From Hydrogenophaga intermedia (lineage in GTDB: Bacteria; Pseudomonadota; Gammaproteobacteria; Burkholderiales; Burkholderiaceae_C): a DNA stretch of 5,023 bases. Within the stretch, counting starts at the first letter, position 1. Each line of letters starts with the position of its first letter. Made by a program: the position numbers and the translations under genes. The notes beneath the pieces are model-generated. The model did not search any database. It worked only from the letters and a program-made list of their open reading frames with translations, and was not told the DNA's origin. The stretch is from positions 1-5,023 of the forward strand of contig CAMBOY010000235.1 of the NCBI GenBank assembly GCA_945869245.1. The letters run 5' to 3'. Shown here piece by piece: positions 1-5,023 of this stretch.

Positions 1-246
1 GCCTATTGCGGAGACCATTTCCCCGACGCCGATCTCACCCGCGAGCACATCGTGCCGCTGGGCCAGCGCGGCAGCGACAGCTGGATGAATGTGGTGACCG
101 CCTGCAAGGCTTGCAACCACCGCAAGGGCAACCGCACACCAGAACAGGCCCACATGCCGCTGCTGTACGCGCCGTATGTGCCCAGCCTGTGGGAAGACTT
201 CATCTTGCGCAACCGCCGCATCCTGAGCGATCAGATGGAGTTTTGA
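1..246 (+). CDS. HNH endonuclease, C-terminal part (5' end outside window)
   Basis: This is the last 81 codons of an HNH-family nuclease, open at the window start and ending in TGA at 244-246. Visible residues include Y2-C3-G4, the half of a CxxC zinc knuckle whose first Cys would lie just upstream of the window. The core histidine is in REH (H16), followed by N30 in the WMNVVTAC stretch, the second zinc pair C35/C38 and then N39-H40, giving the H-N-H pattern of a beta-beta-alpha metal fold. The tail reading SLWEDF...RNRRILSDQMEF is typical of a standalone HNH protein common in Burkholderiales, usually about 180-190 residues, so roughly the N-terminal 100 residues are missing here. Such proteins are metal-dependent DNA nucleases by homology; the biological substrate of this subfamily is not known to me. 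Nothing around it suggests an intron, a restriction system or a toxin pair. Confidence 0.9.
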   Translation, partial: AYCGDHFPDADLTREHIVPLGQRGSDSWMNVVTACKACNHRKGNRTPEQAHMPLLYAPYVPSLWEDFILRNRRILSDQMEF

Positions 247-313
247 TGGTGCACCTGCCCAAGACCTCGCGCATCCGGCCACATTGAGTCCCGGCGCTGC
301 CGCCGTGGTACTG

Positions 314-340
314 CAAAGCCCGCAGCCGGGACGGGCTTTG
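314..340 (+). terminator. terminator-like hairpin after the HNH gene
   Basis: CAAAGCCCG (314-322) and CGGGCTTTG (332-340) form a perfect 9-bp stem with a 9-base loop, 67 bases past the HNH stop codon. The A-rich left arm and T-rich right arm match the usual form of intrinsic terminators in GC-rich Betaproteobacteria, but only three T's lie in the right arm and no T-tract follows. Termination is therefore plausible, not certain. The stem is symmetrical and could work in either direction, though only the plus-strand gene precedes it. Its loop is also part of a competing upstream stem (288-300 with 322-332). Confidence 0.55.
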
Positions 341-395
341 GCCCCGCGCCGGGCGATCCGCCGGCATCATGAGTCCCCAAGGGCCGTCAGCGCCC

Positions 396-403
396 AGGGA
401 GGA
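396..403 (+). promoter_or_regulatory. ribosome binding site of ligE
   Basis: AGGGAGGA ends 5 bases before the ATG at 409. It is the strongest Shine-Dalgarno match in the leader and settles the ligE start over internal GTG/TTG options, which would remove part of the signal peptide. Confidence 0.8.
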
Positions 404-408
404 TACAC

Positions 409-1323
409 ATGGCGCACAGCGCTTTGCACACGGTTGCGCCCTCTGGCGCAGACCCATGCCCCATTCGGCGGCGCCTGTTGCTGGGGGCCGCACTGGGTGC
501 GTGGTCTGGCAGCTGGCACCCGACGGCACATGCCCAGACGCTGGGTTCGGACGTGCTGGGGGTGCAACTGGCCTTGCCTTGGGCCGCCGGGCGCGACCCC
601 AGCGGCTTTTTGGTCAGCGAAAAGTTCGACGGCGTGCGCGCGCTGTGGGACGGCCAGCGGCTGCGCTTTCGCAGCGGGCGCACGGTGGCGGCACCAACCG
701 ACTGGCTCAAGGCCTTGCCGGCAGCGCCGCTCGATGGCGAGTTGTGGATCGCGCGCGGGCAGTTCGATGCGGTGTCGGGTCTGGCGCGCCGAGAGCAGCC
801 CGACGCCGCGCTGTGGCGGCAGATGCAGTATCTGGTGTTCGATCAGCCGGGCGAGCCCGGGCCGTTTGCCGAGCGCTATGGGCGCTTGGCGGCGCTGTTG
901 CGCCGCCATGGGGTGCCGTGGCTGCGTGCGGTCGATCAAACGCGGGTGGCCAGCGAGCGGGCGTTGCAAGACCGACTCGCGGCGGTATTGGCGATTGGTG
1001 GCGAGGGGCTGATGCTGCACCGGGCCGATGCGGTGTGGGCGCCTGGGCGCAGCGCAGCGGTGTTCAAGCTCAAACCCGAACGCGACGCCGAGGCCGAGGT
1101 GATTGGCTACACGCCGGGCAAAGGCAAGTACCAGGGGCTGGTGGGGGCGCTGCGGGTGCGCACGCCCGAGGGCGTGGAGTTTGCGCTGGGCAGTGGGCTG
1201 AGCGACGCCCAGCGCCGCGTGCCGCCACCGGTCGGCGCTTGGGTCACCTACCGCTTTCGCGATGTCACCGACAATGGTGTGCCCCGGTTTGCGACTGTTG
1301 TGCGCGAACGCGCACCCGAGTGA
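409..1323 (+). CDS. ligE: exported minimal ATP-dependent DNA ligase, Lig E group
   Basis: This 304-residue protein seals DNA nicks using ATP through a lysyl-AMP intermediate. All nucleotidyltransferase motifs are visible: motif I EKFDGVR (70s) with catalytic lysine K72, motif III DGELW (109-113), motif IIIa YLVFD (141-145), motif IV EGLML (199-203) and motif V FKLKP (219-223, K220 and K222). A compact OB-fold follows (about 224-304). There is no extra DNA-binding domain, as expected for Lig E. The N-terminus has a basic stretch (R20-R22), a hydrophobic core (23-36) and an AHA-Q signal peptidase site (40-43), so the mature enzyme should be periplasmic, as is known for Lig E. The twin arginines allow Tat export, though the motif is not canonical. 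The ATG at 409 is chosen because AGGGAGGA ends 5 bases upstream and the signal peptide is complete. No partner gene is apparent. The gene converges with the dehydrogenase operon, ending 9 bases from it. Confidence 0.93.
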   Translation: MAHSALHTVAPSGADPCPIRRRLLLGAALGAWSGSWHPTAHAQTLGSDVLGVQLALPWAAGRDPSGFLVSEKFDGVRALWDGQRLRFRSGRTVAAPTDWLKALPAAPLDGELWIARGQFDAVSGLARREQPDAALWRQMQYLVFDQPGEPGPFAERYGRLAALLRRHGVPWLRAVDQTRVASERALQDRLAAVLAIGGEGLMLHRADAVWAPGRSAAVFKLKPERDAEAEVIGYTPGKGKYQGLVGALRVRTPEGVEFALGSGLSDAQRRVPPPVGAWVTYRFRDVTDNGVPRFATVVRERAPE

Positions 1324-1332
1324 GCTCGCGGT

Positions 1333-2445
1333 TCAGGCGAACACGCCGGCCGTGTCTTGCAGGCCGTCGCTGACCCGACCCAGGTGGTGCAGGGTGTCGC
1401 CAGCGGTCATCTCCAGTTGGGTGAGCTTTTTGAAGCAGTGGCTGACGATGTATTCGTCGGTCACGCCAATGCCACCGTGCAACTGCACCGCCTGCTGGCC
1501 GACAAAACGCAGGCTCTGGCCCAGCTGCACTTTGGCGCGGCTCACCGCCAGGCTGCGCTCGGCCGCTGGCGCTCCGAGTTTGAGCGTGGCGTAGTAGCTC
1601 ATGGAGCGTGCGAGTTCGAGCTGCATCTTCATGTCGGCCACCCGGTGGCGCAGCGCCTGGAAGCTGGCAATTGGCACACCAAACTGCTGGCGGGTGTTGA
1701 GGTAGTCGGCGGTGATGGCCAGGGTCGCATCCATCAGGCCCACGCCTTCGGCGCAGGCGCAGGCCACCAGTGCGTCCATGGCTTCTTGCAGCACCGCCTG
1801 TCCCTGGTGGGTGATGAGGGTGGCGTGGGCTTGGTCGAGCTGCAGATCGCCGGCGCGGCTGCCGTCTTGGGTCAGATAGCCGCTGGCGCGCACGCCCGGG
1901 GCGCCAGCGGCCACCAGGAACAGCGCCATGCCGTCGGCGGTGTTGGCCGGCACGATCCAGCCGTCGGCGCGGTCGCCGCCGGGCACGATGTGTTTGGTGC
2001 CGCTTAGGCGCCAGCCGTTGGCCGCTGGGGTGGCCAGGGTGCTGCAGTGGTCGATCCGGTAGCGGGCGCCGCGCTCTTGCTGCGCCAGGGTCAGCAACGC
2101 TTCGCCACTGGCCATGCGCGGCAGCCACTGGGCCTGCAGCGCCGCGCCCGCGTGGGTCAGCACACCGGCGCTCACCAGTTGCTGGCCCAGGGGTTCGAGC
2201 ACCATGCCCTTGCCCAGCTGCTCCAGCACCACCATCGCTTCCACCGCACCCATGCCGAGGCCGCCGTGCGCCTCGGGCACGGTGAGCGCGGTCAGGCCCA
2301 ACTCGGCGAGTTCGGCGAATGTGGCACGGTCCAGCCCGCCACCGGCCACGATGGTGCGGCGCCGCTCAAACGGGTAGGCCTTGGCCACCCAGCGCGACAC
2401 CGCCTCGCGCAGTTGCTCTTGTTCGTCGCTGAAATCAAAATCCAT
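1333..2445 (-). CDS. acyl-CoA dehydrogenase, small subunit (PimD-like)
   Basis: This 370-residue acyl-CoA dehydrogenase homologue is the second gene of a two-gene operon and is probably the non-catalytic partner of the upstream subunit. The start ATG at 2445 follows GAGGAG with a 7-base spacer and sits 28 bases after the upstream stop. The N-terminal helical domain covers about 1-115, the middle beta domain about 116-215 and the C-terminal helical domain about 216-370. It keeps the flavin-contacting RQQFG (252-256) with downstream FQ (262-263), and the QLHGGIG signature (321-327). It lacks the PGSGSD signature, having AQQERGARY (121-129) instead. It also lacks a catalytic Glu at both known positions: the YEGT site reads MTAGD (346-350), and the isovaleryl-CoA-dehydrogenase site falls in DALVACA (224-230). 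This pattern fits PimD of pimeloyl-CoA dehydrogenase and the beta subunits of ChsE-type heteromers. The substrate cannot be told from sequence. Family assignment is secure; the PimD name is by resemblance. Confidence 0.92.
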   Translation of the reverse strand: MDFDFSDEQEQLREAVSRWVAKAYPFERRRTIVAGGGLDRATFAELAELGLTALTVPEAHGGLGMGAVEAMVVLEQLGKGMVLEPLGQQLVSAGVLTHAGAALQAQWLPRMASGEALLTLAQQERGARYRIDHCSTLATPAANGWRLSGTKHIVPGGDRADGWIVPANTADGMALFLVAAGAPGVRASGYLTQDGSRAGDLQLDQAHATLITHQGQAVLQEAMDALVACACAEGVGLMDATLAITADYLNTRQQFGVPIASFQALRHRVADMKMQLELARSMSYYATLKLGAPAAERSLAVSRAKVQLGQSLRFVGQQAVQLHGGIGVTDEYIVSHCFKKLTQLEMTAGDTLHHLGRVSDGLQDTAGVFA

Positions 2446-2473
2446 GGAGGTGCTCCTCAAAAACGCCGCTGTG

Positions 2474-3655
2474 TCAACCCAGCACCGTCTGCGCGACGAT
2501 GTTGCGTTGCACCTCGTTGCTGCCGCCGTAAATGGTGGTCTTGCGCATGTTGAAGTAGGTCGAGGCCAAGGGCGCGTTGCCCAGCACGCCGCCGGGGTAG
2601 TCGCCCTGCCAGCCGGCCTCCATCGCCTCAAAGATGAAGGGCAGGGCGTAAGGCCCGGCGGCCAGCATCATGAGTGCGGTGTAGCGCTGCTGGATTTCGC
2701 TGCCGCTAATTTTGAGCAGGCCGGCGATGTCGAGCGACTGTTTGCCCGAGCGCTCGGCCGACAGCACCCGCAGCACCAGCATCTCCAGCGCGACGATGTC
2801 CACTTCCAGCAACGCGATCTGGTCGCGCAAACGGCTGTCGTCCCACACGCCTTCGGTTTTGGCGATGCGTTTGAGGCGCTCCAGTTCCCGTTTGGCGCGG
2901 TTCACGTCGGCGATGTTGGTGCGCTCGTGCGCCAGCAGGTGTTTGGCGTAGGTCCAGCCCTTGTTTTCTTCGCCAATGAGGTTCTCGGCGGGCACTTTTA
3001 CGTTGTCGAACCAGACTTCATTGACCTCGCATTCGCCGTCGAGCAGCTGAATGGGCCGCACGCTCACGCCCGGCGATTGCATGTCGATGAGCAAAAAGCT
3101 GATGCCGGTTTGGGGTTTGCCTTCGGTGGAGGTGCGCACCAGGCAGAAAATCCATTCGCCGTATTGGCCCAGGGTGGTCCAGGTTTTCTGGCCGTTGACC
3201 AGATAGTGATCACCCTGGCGCTCGGCGCGGCATTTGAGCGAAGCCAAGTCCGAGCCCGAACCGGGTTCGCTGTAGCCCTGGCTCCACCAGACCTCGCCGC
3301 TGGCGATGCCGGGCAAAAAGCGCTCTTGTTGTGCGCGGTTGCCAAAAGCCATGATGACCGGCGCCACCATCACCGGACCAAAAGGCACAATGCGCGGCGC
3401 GCCGGCCAAGGCACATTCCTCTTCGAACAGGTGTTTTTGCACCGCGTTCCAGCCTGGGCCACCGAACTGCTGGGGCCAGGCGTAGCCGAGCCAGCCCTTG
3501 CTGCCCAACATCTTGGCCCAGCGCTGCATGTCGTCGCGGCTCAGCCGCAAGGCGTGGTGGACTTTGTGGCTGATGTCGGCGGGCAAATGCGCCCGCACCC
3601 AGCTGCGAATGTCTGCCCGGAAGGCTTGTTCTTCCGGTGTGAATGCCAAATCCAT
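2474..3655 (-). CDS. acyl-CoA dehydrogenase, large catalytic subunit (PimC-like)
   Basis: This 393-residue flavoprotein should introduce the alpha-beta double bond into an acyl-CoA in beta-oxidation, passing electrons to an electron-transfer flavoprotein. The start ATG at 3655 follows AGGAG (minus strand 3668-3664) with an 8-base spacer; longer readings would run into yceH. Visible features are the flavin signature YSEPGSGSDLASL (128-140), NGQKTWTT (154-161), the beta-domain edge EVNEVWFDNVKVP (210-222) and the C-terminal YGGSNEVQRNIVA (376-388). The medium-chain-type catalytic Glu position is Gly (G377). The likely base is E244 in AHERTNIA, which aligns with Glu254 of isovaleryl-CoA dehydrogenase. 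The RxxFG and QxxGGxG flavin contacts are absent here but present in the downstream partner, so the enzyme is probably a heteromer. It closely resembles pimeloyl-CoA dehydrogenase PimC, but other pim pathway genes are not in view, so the substrate is open. It lies 88 bases after yceH on the same strand and may have its own promoter. Confidence 0.93.
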   Translation of the reverse strand: MDLAFTPEEQAFRADIRSWVRAHLPADISHKVHHALRLSRDDMQRWAKMLGSKGWLGYAWPQQFGGPGWNAVQKHLFEEECALAGAPRIVPFGPVMVAPVIMAFGNRAQQERFLPGIASGEVWWSQGYSEPGSGSDLASLKCRAERQGDHYLVNGQKTWTTLGQYGEWIFCLVRTSTEGKPQTGISFLLIDMQSPGVSVRPIQLLDGECEVNEVWFDNVKVPAENLIGEENKGWTYAKHLLAHERTNIADVNRAKRELERLKRIAKTEGVWDDSRLRDQIALLEVDIVALEMLVLRVLSAERSGKQSLDIAGLLKISGSEIQQRYTALMMLAAGPYALPFIFEAMEAGWQGDYPGGVLGNAPLASTYFNMRKTTIYGGSNEVQRNIVAQTVLG

Positions 3656-3743
3656 GGGGCGGTCTCCTGCGCGGTGTGTGCGTGCAGGGCGCAGTGTGGC
3701 CTTTTGCCGTCGCACACGCTGTCGGGGCCGCGACAAACCCCAC
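3656..3743. other. gap between yceH and the dehydrogenase operon
   Basis: The 88 bases hold the AGGAG ribosome binding site of the large subunit (minus strand 3668-3664). There is also a small 5-bp hairpin, TGTCG (3720-3724) with CGACA (3731-3735) and a 6-base loop, with no T-tract. I see no convincing promoter or terminator, so co-transcription with yceH can be neither shown nor excluded. Confidence 0.45.
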
Positions 3744-4385
3744 TCAGCCCTGGCCCAAGGCGGCTTGTAGCGCGGCGAGTTGCCTCTCCAGCTCGGCCAC
3801 CCGAACCTCCAGCGCTGCCACCCGCCCATCACCGGCTGGCGCGGCGGCGGCGCTGGTCATGGCCTCGGCCGATAGCTCGCCGCACAAGCGGTGCGCCCAG
3901 CGCGCCTCGCGCGCACCCGGCGCTTTGGGCAGGCGCTGCACCAAGGGGCCACCTTTGTCCGCGCTGCGCTCTTGCAGTTCGTCCAGAAAGGCTTCGACCG
4001 AGGCCACGTCCAGAAACTTGTACCAGCGCTCGGTGTTCAGGCGCAGTTCGGCGGCGGTTTGGGGGCCGCGCAGCACCAGCAGACCGAGCAGGGCGGCGGA
4101 TTGTTCGGGCACCGCCACGGCGCGCTGAAAATTGTGCTCAAACCGCGCCACCCGCGCGCCACTCACCTCCACCACCAGGCTGCGTTCGCGCAGCGCGTCC
4201 AGCGTGTCGGCGACCTCGGCTTCACTGAGGTTCATCACCGGATCGCGCGCGGTTTTTTGGTTGCAACCCAGTTGCAGGCTGTTGAGCGACAGCGGGTAGC
4301 TGTCGGGCACGGTGCGGGCTTTTTCCATCAGGGTGGCGAGCACGCGGGCTTGGGTGGGCGTGAGGGGCTGGGCGGTGAAATCCAT
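3744..4385 (-). CDS. yceH: YceH family protein (DUF480)
   Basis: This 213-residue protein matches the YceH/DUF480 family, whose members are about 200-220 residues and fold as tandem winged-helix domains. The diagnostic N-terminal block is intact: LTPTQARVLATLMEKART (8-25), PDSYPLSLNSLQLGCNQK (27-44), ARDPVMNLSE (46-55), then the RFEHNF segment (81-86). The second winged-helix region spans about 92-170 (ALLGLLVLRGPQTAAELRLNT and LDELQER). The C-terminus (188-210) is a short leucine/valine-spaced amphipathic helix likely to form a coiled coil, separated by an Ala/Gly-rich linker (177-187). The winged helices suggest nucleic acid binding, but no molecular function is established that I know of. 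The ATG at 4385 is needed to keep the conserved N-terminus; no Shine-Dalgarno match precedes it. It is divergent from purN across 77 bases and precedes the dehydrogenase operon on the same strand. Confidence 0.92.
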   Translation of the reverse strand: MDFTAQPLTPTQARVLATLMEKARTVPDSYPLSLNSLQLGCNQKTARDPVMNLSEAEVADTLDALRERSLVVEVSGARVARFEHNFQRAVAVPEQSAALLGLLVLRGPQTAAELRLNTERWYKFLDVASVEAFLDELQERSADKGGPLVQRLPKAPGAREARWAHRLCGELSAEAMTSAAAAPAGDGRVAALEVRVAELERQLAALQAALGQG

Positions 4386-4462
4386 GGGGTGTGTGTATGC
4401 GAGCTGGGGTGAGCGATTGTGGCGCGGCCAGACCCGTTCAGCGGCTCTGGGACAATCGCGCC
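4386..4462. promoter_or_regulatory. divergent yceH-purN promoter region
   Basis: This 77-base region must carry promoters for both flanking genes. It contains a perfect 8-bp inverted repeat, GCGATTGT (4413-4420) and ACAATCGC (4452-4459), separated by 31 bases. Read outward, each half gives an ACAAT -10-like hexamer: GACAAT (4451-4456) facing purN and CACAAT (minus strand 4421-4416) facing yceH. No good -35 match occurs at normal spacing for either. The assignment as promoters is inference from position and hexamer similarity; a regulator operator is the alternative. Confidence 0.4.
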
Positions 4463-5023
4463 ATGGTCAGCACACCCAAACACATCGTCATCCTGATTTC
4501 TGGCGGCGGCTCCAATATGGCGGCCATCGTGCGCGCGGCCGAACGCGGCCGCTGGCGCGAGCGCCACGGCGCGCAGATTGCGGCCGTGATCAGCAACAAG
4601 GCCGACGCCAAAGGCTTGTTGTTTGCGCGCGAACACGGCCTTGCGACCGCGGTGGTGGACCACAAGGCCTATCCCAGCCGCGAGGCTTTTGACGCCGCAC
4701 TCGCCGCCGAAATCGACCGCCATGCGCCCACGCTGGTGGTGCTCGCGGGCTTCATGCGCATCCTCACGCCGGGCTTTGTCGACCATTACGCCGGGCGGTT
4801 GGTCAATATCCATCCGAGCCTGCTGCCAGCCTTCACCGGGCTGCACACCCACCAGCGCGCCATCGACGAGGGCTGCAGGATAGCGGGCGCCACGGTGCAC
4901 CGGGTGACTGCGGAGCTCGACCACGGCGAAATTCTGGAGCAGGCGGTGGTGCCGGTGCTGCCCGGGGACACGGCCGACACGCTGGCCGCGCGGGTGCTCA
5001 CGCAAGAGCACCTGATCTTCCCG
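4463..5023 (+). CDS. purN: phosphoribosylglycinamide formyltransferase PurN (3' end outside window)
   Basis: PurN transfers the formyl group of 10-formyltetrahydrofolate to glycinamide ribonucleotide, the third step of de novo purine synthesis, in the cytosol. The first 187 codons are present and the frame is still open at the window end; E. coli PurN has 212 residues, so probably 10-25 residues are missing. Visible features are the ribonucleotide phosphate-binding loop ISGGGSNMAAI (12-22), SNKADAKGL (44-52), VVLAGFMRIL (92-101) and the catalytic block VNIHPSLLPAFTGLHTH (114-130). N115, H117 and D153 (in TAELDHGEI) correspond to E. coli N106, H108 and D144, so the catalytic triad is complete. 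The ATG at 4463 gives the normal N-terminus. There is no Shine-Dalgarno sequence, and a -10-like GACAAT ends 6 bases before the ATG, so the transcript may be leaderless. It is transcribed away from yceH. Confidence 0.96.
   Translation, partial: MVSTPKHIVILISGGGSNMAAIVRAAERGRWRERHGAQIAAVISNKADAKGLLFAREHGLATAVVDHKAYPSREAFDAALAAEIDRHAPTLVVLAGFMRILTPGFVDHYAGRLVNIHPSLLPAFTGLHTHQRAIDEGCRIAGATVHRVTAELDHGEILEQAVVPVLPGDTADTLAARVLTQEHLIFP

Larger units (their letters stand above)
247..408. other. intergenic region between the HNH gene and ligE
   Basis: This 162-base gap holds the terminator-like hairpin at 314-340 and a second inverted repeat, GTCCCGGC (288-295) with GCCGGGAC (325-332). A 13-codon frame starting inside the HNH stop (246-287) enters it. 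A ligE promoter should lie here, but I could not find a -35/-10 pair with acceptable spacing. The only clear signal next to ligE is its ribosome binding site, AGGGAGGA at 396-403. Confidence 0.6.

Noticed and set aside
1..246. HNH gene as part of a homing intron, mobile element or defence cassette
   Set aside because: No intron borders, terminal repeats, methyltransferase, toxin or phage gene is visible, and the sequence resembles a widely conserved standalone chromosomal HNH protein.
1..1323. HNH nuclease and DNA ligase as a cut-and-seal pair
   Set aside because: The ligase has an export signal and is separated from the HNH gene by 162 bases with a terminator-like hairpin. The HNH N-terminus is not in view, so shared location cannot be argued.
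369..1373. A 334-residue frame, and a 242-residue frame at 284-1012, overlapping ligE on the same strand
   Set aside because: Both are Arg/Ala/Gly-rich out-of-frame readings of a gene that carries all ligase motifs in its own frame.
1265..2128. A 287-residue minus-strand frame overlapping the small dehydrogenase subunit
   Set aside because: It is a shifted reading on the same strand as the dehydrogenase, rich in Arg and Pro, with no ribosome binding site or known motif.
2446..2631. Upstream extension of the small dehydrogenase subunit by 62 codons
   Set aside because: It would overlap the end of the large subunit, is Arg/Ala/Thr-rich and unlike the family. The ATG at 2445 has GAGGAG at proper spacing and begins the normal MDFDF N-terminus.
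3656..3832. Upstream extension of the large dehydrogenase subunit by 59 codons
   Set aside because: It would overlap the end of yceH. The ATG at 3655 has AGGAG at 8 bases and begins the family-typical MDLAFTPEE.
2381..4228. A 615-residue plus-strand open frame across the dehydrogenase operon and yceH
   Set aside because: It is antisense to three well-recognised genes, is rich in His, Ala, Val and Gln as expected of a reverse-strand reading of GC-rich coding DNA, and contains no recognisable domain.
4328..5011. A 227-residue minus-strand frame opposite purN
   Set aside because: It is antisense to purN, which has its full catalytic triad; the frame also crosses the divergent promoter region and the start of yceH.

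Overview
The window is GC-rich chromosomal DNA with compact gene spacing. The proteins resemble those of Betaproteobacteria, most likely order Burkholderiales (Comamonadaceae-like). This placement rests on recalled similarity: a Burkholderiales-type HNH protein, a periplasmic Lig E ligase, a PimC/PimD-like acyl-CoA dehydrogenase pair and a proteobacterial YceH. It is not a computed assignment.

Layout from left to right. The 3' end of an HNH endonuclease gene (+, 1-246) is cut by the window start. A 162-base gap (247-408) follows, with a terminator-like hairpin at 314-340 and an overlapping alternative stem. Next is a complete gene for an exported minimal ATP-dependent DNA ligase of the Lig E group (+, 409-1323). 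It converges, with only 9 bases between, on a two-gene minus-strand operon: the acyl-CoA dehydrogenase large subunit (3655-2474) and then the small subunit (2445-1333), 28 bases apart. Upstream of that pair, also on the minus strand, is a yceH-family (DUF480) gene (4385-3744). A 77-base divergent intergenic region separates yceH from purN (+, 4463 onward), which the window end cuts.

The two dehydrogenase genes clearly work together. The flavin-binding and catalytic signatures of an ordinary acyl-CoA dehydrogenase are split between them in a complementary way, so the active enzyme should be a heteromer of the PimC/PimD or ChsE type. It would act in beta-oxidation of an unknown, probably unusual (dicarboxylic, cyclic or branched) acyl-CoA. 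The other genes are housekeeping or standalone: purN in de novo purine synthesis, Lig E in repair or joining of extracytoplasmic DNA, and yceH of unknown role. I see no functional link among them beyond adjacency.

I found no tRNA, rRNA, CRISPR array, insertion sequence or phage gene, and no convincing undescribed system. The most informative observations are the split active site of the dehydrogenase pair, the mutually exclusive RNA stems upstream of ligE, and the mirrored -10-like elements between yceH and purN with a possible leaderless purN transcript.
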